In this document: positions 53,730-64,000 of the stretch, in pieces
How the letters are laid out: every line of letters begins with the position of its first letter
Position numbering within the stretch: the stretch's first letter is position 1
DNA from: Diploptera punctata
Taxonomy: Eukaryota; Arthropoda; Insecta; Blattodea; Blaberidae
Length of the DNA: 64,000 nucleotides
Assembly: GCA_030220185.1 (NCBI GenBank)
Contig: JASPKZ010004570.1
Location: forward strand, 372,001-436,000
Reading direction: 5' to 3'
Translations under genes and position numbers: made by a program
The notes under the pieces: generated by a model
What the model was told of the DNA's origin: nothing
What the model saw: only the letters and a program-made list of their open reading frames with translations
The model's database searches: none

Positions 53730-53950
53730 TATAATGTCTGTAACAAAATCATTTAATAATTATCATTCAGTCTACACACACCCAGTGACATGCATTCAAG
53801 GGAATCAATTCAAGTTCTGCTTCAATAATAATATCAATCATATGATTAATATCTTGATAAAGTTGCTACACTTCTTTGAAACATAACAAACTATATATTT
53901 CAGTACATTACATTATTGGTATGCACATTCATGAACAAGCCAAAGCAATT

Positions 53951-54104
53951 ATATTATTTTTAGTCTGGACATCTTACCTCAATATTAATGTTGATTTGTT
54001 CTTGGACATGTTTCAAAACAACATTAATATTGAGGTAAGATGTCCAGACTAAAATTAATATAATTAAAATAACCTCAAAATATAACTTCCTAAAATTAAA
54101 TATT
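53951..54104. mobile_element. 154-bp inverted element upstream of DDX52
   Basis: 14-bp TSD AAGCCAAAGCAATT (53937-53950, 54105-54118). An arm ending TTTTAGTCTGGACATCTTAC, CTCAAT, a small centre with GGACATGTTTC, then ATTGAGGTAAGATGTCCAGA, the inverse arm, and AACCTCAAAATATAACTTCC at the right. It starts about 220 bp upstream of the DDX52 start codon. Confidence 0.85.
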
Positions 54105-54118
54105 AAGCCAAAGCAATT

Positions 54119-54831
54119 TTATTGCATGATATGTTGAGAGCATCAGGCAGTTTGCATGTGCACCTCTGTTTGTCACGTGCTGTGTACATTTTTTCTTTTC
54201 AGCTACAAAACCAAAGCAAAAGCTCAAGAGTAGTTCACTTTCCTCCTTGTAATATAGGGCAAGAAGCCATAAGTGAACTTGCACACTACCGAGTACAAAT
54301 TCAGTACTCAACAAACCCCTTTTTTTTTTTTTTTTTTGGCAGTTTAATATCTTAGTGTCATTCTTTATACACCTTTTGCGAGTACTTCAAAAACTTCTCT
54401 CAAAATTCTAGTAAAGAAGAGAGCTTCCTTGAATTATTTCAATTAATGCCTTTCTTGTAGAGTGTGTAATTTTTTCATGTTTGAAATGTATGATTCAGAT
54501 GCAATAAGAGCATATTAAGCACATCTTGATTAGTCTTCTAGCACTTTTTTACTGAATTCTCCAATAGGAAGCAAAGACTGGAAATTACTTCAGGATCATA
54601 AAACATGATCTTGTGAATGGTTGATGGCATTGTGTGCCAGGGATAATCAATTCTTGATAAATAATTTAACCGTATCCAAAAAAATATTATATAAATTTGT
54701 CAGTTGCTATGATGTGTCCACTAGATGTTTGCAGTATAAATTTTAATATTTTTATTATCATAACATGATCTCCTGTAACAGATAATAATTTTTAATAAGA
54801 ACAGAAGCACCTGGCAGAGTTGCCACCATTA
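54119..54831. other. upstream sequence, no gene recognised
   Basis: A 19-base T run lies near 54321-54339. No domain or repeat family recognised. Confidence 0.35.
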
Positions 54832-55148
54832 TAGTCCGTTTGCTCAATTAAGAGAATCTTCCCGCGCAAATATTTGAAGGGATTAAGGGCGGGGGGGTGA
54901 ATTCTCTGTCTACTTGAAGGCCAGCGTCAGGTATAGGAAGGGTCGGAAATTCTTTCTTTCTTTCGAAGGCATTGTACACTTTTGTATTGCATTTAGTGGT
55001 GAGTTGACGTATAAATTGTGCTACGTGAAGTATTTTTTTCAACATATTTTAGAAACTTCAGCTAGTTGCTCCCACTCTCCGACTGGCCGTGCAGCAACCG
55101 TTTGAAAATATACGCAGGAAGATTCTCTTAATTGAGCAAACAGACTAC
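54832..55148. mobile_element. 317-bp MITE with about 35-bp terminal inverted repeats
   Basis: TTTGCTCAATTAAGAGAATC on the left and GATTCTCTTAATTGAGCAAA on the right are reverse complements and the match extends to about 35 bp. Possible TA target duplication at the edges. It sits at the 3' side of the pseudogene at 55160-55562. Superfamily uncertain, perhaps Tc1/mariner. Confidence 0.75.
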
Positions 55149-55159
55149 AGTACTTCCAT

Positions 55160-55562
55160 CCAAGCTTAGGTTTATCAATAAGTAAACCCATTTTATTTGA
55201 GTTCCATCTGTATCTTCTTTTTTTTGTTTTGGCAAGTAGCTGTTTATTTCCTTGAACCCATACTTGCCGCTTTTTCAGAGTTAGTTTGTATGAAAGGTGT
55301 AAAATGCATTCTAAAAACCTTAACCATGCATGAAGTACTGATAAACCAAATCCTACATTTTTATTACCTGCTGCAGCATTTAAAACTTTTCCAATATCAT
55401 TAAAGTTATTGGAAGGATGTCTACAAATATTCCAAAGTTGTGAAGAAGTAATTTCAGTCAAGCATTCTGCACATTTTTCCCATCCACCATTATAAGTAGT
55501 ACTTTGTGAGTTGTCACAATAACTGTCATCAAATTGGATTTTCACAGTTGTAAGTCCATAAT
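55160..55562 (-). pseudogene. transposon-associated gene fragment
   Basis: The minus strand encodes NYGLTTVKIQFDDSYCDNSQ, CLTEITSSQLWNICRHPSNN, VGFGLSVLHAWLRFLECILH and KMGLLIDKPKLG in one open frame. The words resemble a gene family scattered in many animal genomes and thought to be transposon-borne; I do not know its function. It is cut on one side by the MITE and on the other by LINE A, beyond which a few codons continue (55830-55885). Confidence 0.6.
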
Positions 55563-55563
55563 T

Positions 55564-55816
55564 CAGGACATGTTGCACATATGGGGAATGAAAGACTTGC
55601 ATGGAAGCTTCTTGTAGGAAAGCCAGAGGGAAAACGCCCAGTTGGTAGACCAAGAATGAGGTGGGAGAATAACATTAACTATGATTTGAGGGAAGTAGAT
55701 TATACAGGGAATGATTGGAAAGCATTAGCTCAGGATAGGGATGTATGGAGAGCGTATGTCCGCGTGGCCATGAACCTACGGGTTCGATAGTGCCAGTGAG
55801 TAAGTAAGTAAATAAG
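55564..55816 (+). mobile_element. LINE A, 253-bp truncated copy
   Basis: 13-bp TSD TAAGTCCATAATT (55551-55563, 55817-55829). It encodes MGNERLAWKLLVGKP, RPRMRWENNINYDLREVDYT and the terminal NLRVR-stop (55788-55790), then AGTGCCAGTGAG and a TAAG tail. The coding part is intact, so this is a recent insertion. Confidence 0.92.
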
Positions 55817-55885
55817 TAAGTCCATAATTAGATAATTAATATGAGTTGTATGAGTGGAAAGATCAGTAGTCCCTGATGCAAACTA

Positions 55886-56228
55886 AAATCTGATGGGTCT
55901 ACAAAATCTAGTAGAACACCTATTCACCAAATCAATTTTTCCTTGTTTGTAAAACAGACTTTTCTACAGTCATAAGAGTGCTAGAGATGAAATAAATAAA
56001 TAAATTTGCTTTAGTTGGTTTAGGGTTTGTGGTAAACCTCTGCTTTATACTCTGATTAGATCCATCAAATATCCATTTACTAACAAGACACTATTTTTTC
56101 ACCTTTTCAAGATCTTGATCCATTATAACAACTTTTTATGCTTACACAATTTTTGAAGCTGTATAACAGAACATGTAATTTGATTTTGGCAGAAGTTTCA
56201 GAGACAGAAATAGCTTCTATTTTTTGTT
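55886..56228. other. no gene recognised
   Basis: Upstream intergenic sequence without recognised features. Confidence 0.3.
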
Positions 56229-56536
56229 CTTCTTCTTCCTTCCAAGTATTAGGCCAAGGCCTGTTACGATCCTATAGAAAATTTTCCCTCCAGCGTTTCA
56301 TAGCACGGCCCAGAGATCTTCGTCCTCTTGGTTTATAATTATAAACAGCTTTGAGGATCCAATTTGAACTCATTCTTTCAAGACGGTGTTTCCAATTTAG
56401 TTGGTACTGTTTAACATATTCCAAAATTGCCATAGTCTTCAATTCTTTTAAGATATCGGTGTTCCTTTTCCAATCCCATCAGGTGTAACCAGCTGTTCTG
56501 CGCATGAATCTCATTTCACAAGCCGTTATTCTGCTT
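56229..56536 (-). pseudogene. LINE G 3' end
   Basis: Reverse complement of the end of the element at 21466-22022 (CTTCTTCCTTCCAAGTATTA at the tail side). 5'-truncated near the equivalent of CEMRFMRRTAG. Confidence 0.85.
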
Positions 56537-56790
56537 TATTTTTTTAGTTAATGATTTTTTTTATAAGAAGGAAATGAAGACAAATTTTATTTCTAATTCT
56601 ATTAGATTATTCTCTTTTAAGATTAGTATCAACAAAGTTAGATATAGCTTTGATTACTGGAAGTTCTCAGGTGTTGTGCTAGCATACAGTCCTGTAATTT
56701 GAAGCTCACGTTCATGAAATCATTGTAACACATACAAATGACTTTTGAAGCCTCTAAACGATCAACAGAATGAAGACTAATTTCAGTAAC
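56537..56790. other. no gene recognised
   Basis: AT-rich, nothing recognised. Confidence 0.3.
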
Positions 56791-56802
56791 ATATCAAAGC
56801 TA

Positions 56803-57070
56803 ATATTGTTTAATCTTTCTTCACTCACCTCATACTTCTTAACTCCCATGCGTACTCGAGTTTCGTCACATCATTTGTGACATTCTCAATGCTGTATTAC
56901 ATTCACAACTGATGTCCAACGGCCTTTGGACATCAGTTGTGAACGTAATACAGCAAATGATGTGACGAAACTCGAGTATGCATGGGAGTTAAGAAGTATG
57001 AGGTGAGTCAAGAAACAACTAAACAAAATTAAAATAAACCTCATAGTGTTATTTCCTACTACATCACTTA
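56803..57070. mobile_element. 268-bp inverted hammerhead-type element
   Basis: TSD ATATCAAAGCTA / ATATGAAAGCTA (56791-56802, 57071-57082). Long arms with CATACTTCTTAACTCCCATG and its inverse, inner palindrome TTGGACATCAGTTGTGAACG, ACTCACCTCATA and TATGAGGTGAGT, and a cap AACCTCATAGTGTTATTTCC at the right only. Confidence 0.87.
56848..56895 (-). ncRNA. decayed hammerhead motif
   Basis: The minus strand has TTGAGAA where CTGAGGA is expected, stem II GTCAC/GTGAC around AAATGAT, GAAA, palindromic ACTCGAGT. Two core changes suggest it is dead; the right arm has lost 13 bases including this core block. Confidence 0.5.
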
Positions 57071-57082
57071 ATATGAAAGCTA

Positions 57083-58039
57083 GTTCAGGAGAATGTCAGA
57101 GCCACAAATTTTCAGTTTTCTGATGCTTCTACCTAACAGTATTGTCATGAAATTGTTTTTGTAGTCGACCAATTTTCTTTCTGCAGTCGAATAGTTTGGG
57201 AATGTGACAGACATTTCCAGCCATTTTTTATTATTTTGAAAAAAATATTTCCTCCTCTCTGCAAAACTCCTTGCACTTCTTTTTAAAATAAGAGAACCTC
57301 TTGTTTGAATCCAAATTTAGATTTTCTGGGTATTTAATTTGTTTTTGAAAAAATTATCTTTCACTTTTTTCTTTATAGAATGTCTTATTATTATTATGAA
57401 AATATTACTGTAGCAGATCCTGAAGAGGAAATTGAAGAAAATAATGTATTTAGCTAAATATGTAAAAATAATAATTGGCTGTGACAGGCCTTAAACAAAA
57501 TATTAAACAGCATAATTCTGCAAACTTTTATCAATATTTTCAAAATATGATTAATTTGAGCACTAACAAAATTAAAATTACAGTCTGGATATGCCCAGAA
57601 ACTAATTGAATTCATAAGAATATGACTGAGAAATAGATTGTAATCCTAATAAAACATGTAGTTTGCTATTTTGAATATTTTCCATAAATATAAGACTTAA
57701 ACATAGTATAATATTAAATGCAAAATTCCAGGTGGAGATTCCATGTCAGTTACCTTTATTTAGGTGAACATATAACACTTGACAAAACTTGAAAATACTC
57801 CCTCCACTTATAAATTACTCAAGTCATGTCTGTGCAATGTACAAAATCAGACCTGCACAGACAGAAGTACAGTATTTCTTTAATCATCACTTATCAAGAT
57901 AAGTTACAGATAATTTACTGAACAAGGAACATTTTAAAAGAATTCTGCAATTTGATTTTTGCCAGCTTTTCCTTTAAACGACCCTGGAATGCACCTGTTA
58001 CAATGTAATGAATACACAGGGAGTCTTATTTTGAAATGT
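57083..58039. other. no gene recognised
   Basis: AT-rich intergenic sequence; no domain-bearing frame or known repeat. Confidence 0.35.
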
Positions 58040-61000
58040 TGTTGTTGTTGTTTTCTAATGGCGAGATTTGACGCTTAAGTCATTTTCTCTCTGGCTTCCC
58101 AGTACAAGCGAACAAGGTCCTTAGAGTGTTGTGCAGTTGGATTTAAAGCTGGACAGACTAGAAGGTGGTGTTTGTCCATGATCAGGTCCGGGTCTTTGCA
58201 TATGACACATCTGTCGGATTGGAAAACGTTTATTCTGTGGAGGTGGTGAGCCAGGCAGTCGTGTTCTGACATAAGTCTGAATTTTGCTACTGCTTCTTTG
58301 CGGCCTTTATATTTTATTTCTGTGTATAGCTCATCAATTTTTTCCCATGATTTCCCTCTGGCTGTTGCAATGTTTTTCTTTCATGTTTTCCATTTGGAAT
58401 GCTTTCTTAATTTCTTCGATCTTTCTGTGGAGGTTCGAATTGGGGTGGGTTGTTATCTGTATTTTGGTACCCTTTTTGGCAAGTCCATCAGCTATTTCAT
58501 TGCCAACTATTCCGATGTGTGAGGGTATCCACTGGAAGGCTATTAATTTATTTTGGTTGTTGAGGTATTTCAGAAGTTTACGGCATTCCAAGATGGTTTC
58601 ATTTTCTGGTGTTTGGTTGGAGGTTATTGCTTGTATAGCGGCCTTAAAGTCTGCCAGAATAACAGCTTTTGTAAACATTTTTGTTCGGAATAGGAGGTTG
58701 TGGAGTGCTACTTCTATGGCCTTTACTTCACCATCGAAGGCTGTATTGTTTGTGCCTACTGCAACATATTGACTAAACAGATGAGAGTAGATTCCTGCAC
58801 CAGCATTTTCACTCTTGGTTTTGGAGCCATCAGTGAAGACTCTTAGCCACTCTGGTTCTGGGAACTTTGTACTAATAGTTTCTAAGGTCATTTGTTTGGC
58901 TATTGATGGGTTTGTATCATTTTTCTTTATTATTTCGTCTATTGAGAGGGTTGCATTATACAGTTGGTAATCTAATGGGCTTGGTATTTGAGGTGTTGGT
59001 TCAGTTTTGGCATCTAATTTATGTTTTTGGAAAAGATTACTAGTTTTGTGGAGAAAGGAAGGTTGTGTGATTAAGATCTGGGGTGTTGTGCTTTGAGGTT
59101 GGATTGCTTTTGGTAGCGCTGCTAATTTTGTGTGCATGATGCAGGATTTCTTTTCTATCTCATTTTTAATTGAGGGGTTGCCTGTGAACATTCTCATAGT
59201 TGCAGTGTTAGTTGATTTTACTGCTCCAGTGACTAACCTTAGCATTCGGTTCTGGATTATTTCTAGTTTATTCATTGTGGTGTCTTTAGCTGTTACTATT
59301 GTTTCTGCTCCATATGTTATAATTGGTTTCATGTAGGTTTTATATGTTCTGTTTAGGGTGTCCAATGAGCTCCCCCGTTTCTTCCCAGCTAGTCTCTTCA
59401 GTATGTATGAGTTTTTGTTCGCTTTTTCTTCGATCTTGTTGACATGATGCTCCCAGTTTAGTTTATTATCTAGATGGACTCCTAGGTATTTTGTGCAATT
59501 GGATTTGGTTATCGGGCTATTGTTGATTGGTATGTTGAAGGATTCACTTGTGTGTCTTAGTGAGAAGTACTGGTAAAATGTTTTTGACATGCTGATTTCC
59601 ATGTTGTTAATTGTGCACGAGTGTTGTAGCCTTTTTATGGCATTGTCCATATACTTCTGCAGCTGTTCTTTGTGGTTTCTGGCTGAATTGTTGGCCTTCG
59701 TCCATATGACTAAATCATCTGCAAATAGTGCACATTTGATGTGCTGATTAGTTTTGATTTCCTTAGGGAGGTCATTGATGTAACTATTGAAGAGGGTGGT
59801 GCTTGAGACAGTGCCTTGTGGCAATCCTGTTTTGGTTTGGACGTAATTTGATTGGAGGTTGTTATACTTGGAAGCTATCCATCTTTGTGTTACAAAGGAT
59901 TTAACCCAGTGTAACATATGGCCTGTTATTCCCATTTTTTGTAGCTTCCAAATAAGGTTGGTGCGCCACACTTTGTCATAGGCTGCTTGTAGGTCTACAA
60001 ATACTGCTAGGACACTCTCTCTTCTGTTGAAGGCATCCTTGATCTCCTGGGTGAATTTAACCAATTGGTGACTTGTTGAAAGTTTTGGTCTAAAACCTGC
60101 CTGTTCTGGAGTCAGAAGGTGTTGTGTTTCCAGATACCAATTTAATCTAGCCATAACCATTCTTTCCATTATCTTGGCTAGTATGGATGTTAAAGATATT
60201 GGGCGGTAGCTATTTATGTCTTCTGCTGGTTTATTAGGTTTTTGAATAGGTATTACAATGGCTTTTTTCCATACTGCTGGTATGCTGTACTGTCGTTGCC
60301 AAACATTGTTGTAGAAGTTGAGTAGTCTTCTTTTCATTGAAGGTCCCAGATGTGTTATAAATTCTGGAAATATTCTGTCTGGTCCGGCTTGTTTTCCTGT
60401 TTTGGTCTTGTTTATTGCCTCTTCCAGCTCTTGTATAGAGAACTTTTTATTAAATATGTCATGTGGTTTCGTGTGATTCATTAGGTTGCTCTGGCAATTT
60501 TGATTTTGATTGTTTTTTGGTTGTCCTTTGCATATTTGTTGAGTTTGTGTTCGTTGGCATAGTGGTGGTTAAATTTATTTGCAATTATTTTATCATCGGT
60601 AATAGGCTTATTTTCTATTTTTATTGGGGGTTTGTTTCGGTTAGCATTATTATTGTTAACTTTTTTGATAAAAGTGTATACTGATCTACCTTTTTGGTGC
60701 AAACCCTGCTTTGCTTATAAAGTTGTGGAAGCTAGTTCTTTTTTGCTTAATAATTTCTCTTTTGAGAATGGCACTTTGTTTTCTCCAGTGTTGTACGTCT
60801 TGTGGATTTTTTGTTCTTTCAGCTGTTTTTCTTAATCTGTTTCTTTCTATTTTTATTGCCTGAAGTTGTGTGTTCCAAAAGGGTTTGTATCTTTTAATCC
60901 TGCCCCTTGGTATGTTAGTCTTTGCTCGGTGTAGTATTATGTTGGTTATGTTTCTTAGTTCATCTTTAGGTTTTGTTTTGATTTTTGATTGTTTGGTGTC

Positions 61001-61295
61001 TGCTTCTGTTTCTAATGTGTACTTATTCCAATTTGCTTTTTTGAAGTTCCATGTGATTCTGGTTTGTCTGGGTGCAAAGGTGTGTGTCCATTTGATCTTT
61101 GTGATGACTGCTCTATGCTCCGTCCCCATATCTTCTACTGTGCGAGTTGCAACATTTGAAAGATTTGATGAAATAATGGATAGGTCAGAAATGTTTTCAG
61201 CATATTTTGACACTTTCACATAGTGGGCCTTTTGTTCTAATGAGAGTGAGAGGGACACCAAACATGAATAGAGGATTATGTCGAATGAATGCATT
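58040..61295 (-). mobile_element. Jockey/R1-like non-LTR retrotransposon, RT and RNase H nearly intact
   Basis: From 61294 the minus strand encodes the end of an endonuclease and a linker (TEHRAVITKIKWTHTF, KRYKPFWNTQLQAIKIERNR). After two frame breaks (about 60686, 60481) comes a 715-codon open frame (60481-58334). The RT shows FFVDLQAAYDK-type motif A (read FVDLQAAYDKVW), TGLPQGTVSSTTLFN, and the catalytic CALFADDLVIW. RNase H shows FTDGSKTK, FDGEVKAIEVA, LADFKAAIQ and HIGIVGNEIADGLA, with D-E-D residues visible. A single-base deletion near 58376 shifts the C-terminal zinc-knuckle-like part (CVICKDPDLIMDKHHLLVCP at 58075-58272). The 3' tail is (AAC)n. The endonuclease is mostly missing, so the copy is 5'-truncated. 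Confidence 0.9.
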
Positions 61296-62014
61296 GCAGT
61301 TGCAGGGTCGCCTCTATGTGGCAGGATGTTAAATGCCTCTCTCGCTACAACATCTTTTTCAAGACTCTATTTTCTTGGGTTACAGACTTATCCAATCATC
61401 AAGAATGCAAGAGATCCTGGAGTTCAAAATTATGCCTCTGAAAGAAGTGGGCAGAGCTTTTGACACATAGTGACAACAATCTACAGTAGAATTAATGTGT
61501 CAACAGATTTCTGACAACTGGGGTCTACAGGAAGGGTACAATGTTGCTGCTCATATATGGAATATATAGGAGAGAACCATTGTGCCAGAATTTGTAATGT
61601 AAATATGGTAGTATCTCGTCATAAGTACTGAAAATAGGTATAATTTGGCAGTAGTCAAGTTAGATTGTTTCTGTGCATATAAACTTTTTGCACATATTTT
61701 ATTATTTCAACACTATCAATACTAGAACATGATTCTGCTTATAACAATTAAACTTAAAAAGCTAACAAAAATGACTCACATTTAAATATTCAGTGATCTC
61801 TTGGTAATTAAGTAATTCTACTAGATGGTTAGGAAGAGTACAACCTTAAAAAAAAATGAGTCATCCGCAGACTCTATCAACAGATCGGGGAACTTTGTGA
61901 GCGCTCGCATAAGCCGTATTCACATCAACACTTTTCAGTAATTGTACTGGGTTGTTTGCTAGTTAACGCAGTGCACACTCAAGTAACATGAAAGAGAGAG
62001 TTTGGCTTAGTGTG
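61296..62014. other. no gene recognised
   Basis: No recognised feature. Confidence 0.3.
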
Positions 62015-62085
62015 TTTCTGTGGTCGAGAGGCTTAACAGACATCATCTGCATTTGTAACCTCACGGGTTCGATTTCCATTCTACT
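62015..62085 (+). repeat. tRNA-like segment, decayed SINE head
   Basis: GTGGTCGAGAGGCTTAACAG followed by ACGGGTTCGATTTCC resembles A- and B-box parts of a serine-type tRNA. The cloverleaf is incomplete; likely a SINE head. Confidence 0.45.
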
Positions 62086-62329
62086 TTTGTTTAAAAACTG
62101 AATGTTAGAATAGAATTTCACTGTAATATAGTTTCATATTTAATTTTATATTTGAGTTTTATGGCTTTAATGCACACACAAAAATATAAATTAAAACCCT
62201 TCTTCTAATAAATAAATGAGGAATGAAAATAATATCTTCTAAAATGAAAACTTTAACAAAAACAAAATCAATATCGGGTGTATAAACCCTCAGCATCTAT
62301 TAACACCCTCAATCTGCGGGGCATTAATG

Positions 62330-63060
62330 CAATCAAATTTCTACAGGCATGTGGACGATCAGCTAGAGCATCCCAGACATCTTGAATTTGTGCCCATAAG
62401 CCATTATGGCGATTTTCTATCATTGTATTAATGGCACCATGTCTTCACTCTTCTTAGAGTGCTAAAAGTGCATTCAATCGATGCTGTAGTGCATGATAAA
62501 GACAGTAAAGTAAAGTGGTCCCACAACAGGCCTCATGAGGCCCTTGGGGTAGTAGGAGGTTAGGGCTCCTACTTTTTCTAGACAATCGGCACTTTATGTC
62601 AGCCCTGCATGACGGCTGCATTTACCCCCAGAACAAGCTTCTGGTACTCATTTTCTTTAGAGGCTGAGTCGACCCCAGGGCCATAGTGCCGCCAGAAGGT
62701 TTGGGTCAGTTTAAAAATCCTGACCCCAACGGGACTTGAACCCTCGACCTTCTGGCTTGTAGCGCAGTGCCTTAACCACTATGCTATGGCGTGCCCCAGC
62801 ATGGTAAAGACAGGCATATTATAATTGCTTTTTTGAATGATGGAAAAAAAATCATACTCGTCCACAATTTTAACGAAATCACCTTTTTTATTCTTGTCAC
62901 TTTCTTTCATCCACATATGGTGCCATAGTTCAATTTCGGTGGACAAACCCTCGATTTTATAATACTCTGAAATTTTGCTTGTCATTGCTTGGGCGTCTTT
63001 CAGAGATGTTTTTAGGTTCTTAGGCTGCAGCATTTGAAGTTGAAAAGCGGAACCCTGTTC
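62330..63060 (-). pseudogene. hAT-type transposase C-terminal relic, split by SINE-B
   Basis: The minus strand encodes NLKTSLKDAQAMTSKISEYY, ELWHHMWMKESDKNKKGDFV and YNMPVFTMLGHA, and beyond the SINE a decayed STLRRVKTW word typical of the hAT dimerisation region. Stops are present. Confidence 0.65.
62506..62798 (-). repeat. SINE-B, complete copy
   Basis: 15-bp TSD GCATGRTAAAGACAG (62491-62505, 62799-62813). The minus strand begins with tRNA-like GGGGCACGCCATAGCATAGT and B box GGGTTCAAGTCCC, then a body of about 200 bp ending GTGGGACCACTTTACTTTAC. It interrupts the hAT relic. Confidence 0.92.
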
Positions 63061-63465
63061 TCCAAATCTGTCTTAACAGAGCTGTGTGAAAGGAATCCAA
63101 GTAGGGATTTAAGATGACCACCTTAACCTTACCGCCCAGGAGCCCATATGCTGGGTTTTAAATTGTACGTCCAGTCTGCCCGCAGACCCAGCGTATGGAT
63201 TCTGAGCAGGCAGACCTGTTTGGTTGCTTGAAATTATACTGGATGATACTACTTTTGTAACATACCTTTTTTCAGGGTTATCAGATGCTTGGCAACGTGA
63301 TGTGAAGATAGCATTTGTTTATTAAATGTTTGTTTTTGTGTGATAAGTCTCGAAACAATCACCAATTCACAAACCGACATCACGCTTTTTACACTTCACT
63401 TGCATGCGTTTTCTGATTCCCTGTGCCGAACACACACGACAAATTAGTCTTTGTAAAGCTACCGA
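63061..63465. other. no gene recognised
   Basis: Slightly more GC-rich; includes an inverted-looking CCAGCATATGGGCTCC/GACCCAGCGTATGGATTC pair near 63140-63200 of unknown meaning. Confidence 0.3.
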
Positions 63466-63775
63466 CCAATGTTGACTAAAGTAAACTTCAAGTCACGAAA
63501 TGTCTGTACTCAATATTCTAGGTCTACCAACCAGGGAGTCATCTACAGAGTGTTCTACCAGCCTGTTCCAAAAAGTCTGTGACAAGTCTAAGTCGGAAGT
63601 CTCTATGTGTTGTTTTGGCCCAATGTTGACTAAAGTTGACTTCAAATCACGAAATGTCTGTACTCAATATACTAGGTCTATCCAGAAAGTCATTTACAGG
63701 TGTTCTATCAGCCTGTTGCAAAACGTCTCTGACAAGTCTAAGTTGGAAGTCTCTACCTATTGTTTTGGCACCAAT
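63466..63775 (+). repeat. tandem duplication, period 154 bp
   Basis: CAATGTTGACTAAAGT begins copies near 63468 and 63621, each continuing TCACGAAATGTCTGTACTCA and GACAAGTCTAAGT. The open frames here repeat themselves (MSVLNILGL) and are probably not genes. Confidence 0.85.
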
Positions 63776-64000
63776 GAAGTCAGAAGAAGAAAACTGTATA
63801 GAATGGTCAAGTCTAACAAATGAAAAAAATTATTTTTTGGTTGAGTAAACAAACTATAACGGCTGGGGGACTCGACATGCTGACCCATGCACTGGCTCGA
63901 TGATAATCTACCTTTGTGATTGACACATGTGAGTGTGAGGCCAGCAGCTGGATGGTAGACTAAGGGCCTTCTAGGCCTGTCGCGCCATGGAATTATTATT
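63776..64000. other. no gene recognised
   Basis: GCTGACCCATGCACTGG region of mixed composition; nothing recognised. Confidence 0.3.

Noticed and set aside
63500..63848. Frames beginning MSVLNILGL as a small gene
   Set aside because: They are two copies of a 154-bp tandem duplication read through; no conserved domain or splice context.

Overview
The window looks like a stretch of a large, AT-rich, repeat-crowded arthropod genome. An insect is the best guess, perhaps a cockroach- or termite-like polyneopteran; that lineage is inference from intron size and retroelement content, not proven. One host gene can be followed: six minus-strand exons (53729 down to 4415) of a DEAD-box RNA helicase of the DDX52/Rok1 family. 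Splice phases match at every junction. The exons total about 860 coding bases spread over more than 49 kb, and the remaining exons (from motif II, DExD, onward) lie beyond the left edge. Nearly everything else is transposon-derived and sits in its introns or just upstream.

The repeats fall into recognisable groups. (1) Non-LTR retrotransposons: two full-length copies of a roughly 3.26-kb EN-RT element with GTAA-repeat tails ('LINE A', 14358-18288 minus and 25708-28967 plus) plus several pieces; one full-length 3.3-kb element flanked by a target-site duplication (TSD) ('LINE C', 31041-34367), whose first 169 bases fold as an HDV-like self-cleaving ribozyme; a Jockey/R1-like RT-RNase H element (58040-61295 minus); and many fragments. 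(2) Penelope-like elements (PLEs) with GIY-YIG endonuclease remnants. (3) A set of small (94-503 bp), TSD-flanked insertions and fold-backs, several carrying hammerhead ribozyme cores (CTGANGA, stem II, GAAA, palindromic stem III); they resemble PLE terminal repeats or metazoan retrozymes. (4) tRNA-derived SINEs of at least six families. (5) DNA transposons: a 607-bp Harbinger-type element (TTA TSD), a 241-bp piggyBac-type MITE (TTAA TSD), a MITE with terminal inverted repeats of about 35 bp, and hAT and Tc1/mariner-type transposase relics. (6) Large palindromes, a 1.45-kb GGAAG/GTAA microsatellite and a 1.3-kb GC-rich tandem array.

Layout: 1-4.2 kb holds a PLE inverted dimer; 4.4 kb helicase exon 6; 5-7.6 kb nested LINEs with the microsatellite; 8-14 kb mostly unassigned with a 724-bp tandem duplication; 14.3-18.3 kb LINE A; 18.3-24 kb nested LINE and PLE fragments; 24.4 kb exon 5; 24.9-30.4 kb PLEs split by LINE A; 30.4-36.2 kb LINE C nested in another LINE plus SINE arrays; 36.3-38 kb PLE, exons 4 and 3, and a fold-back; 39.2-41.1 kb palindromes; 42.8-45.6 kb a transposon-derived pseudogene riddled with insertions; 47.3-47.6 kb exon 2; 47.9-50.8 kb decayed LINE A; 53.6-53.7 kb exon 1; 54-64 kb upstream repeats including the Jockey-like element and a hAT relic.

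The most striking content is the density of self-cleaving ribozyme motifs. About a dozen hammerhead or hammerhead-like motifs and one HDV-like ribozyme lie in 64 kb. They recur in TSD-flanked inverted architectures sharing a TGAGGTRAG motif, and at several insertions with a matching ACCTCATA-type cap, that the usual feature categories do not describe. Hammerheads in PLEs and in animal retrozymes, and HDV-like ribozymes at non-LTR 5' ends, are known from other genomes; the inverted-arm layout with insertion-specific arm sequence is the part that looks least described.
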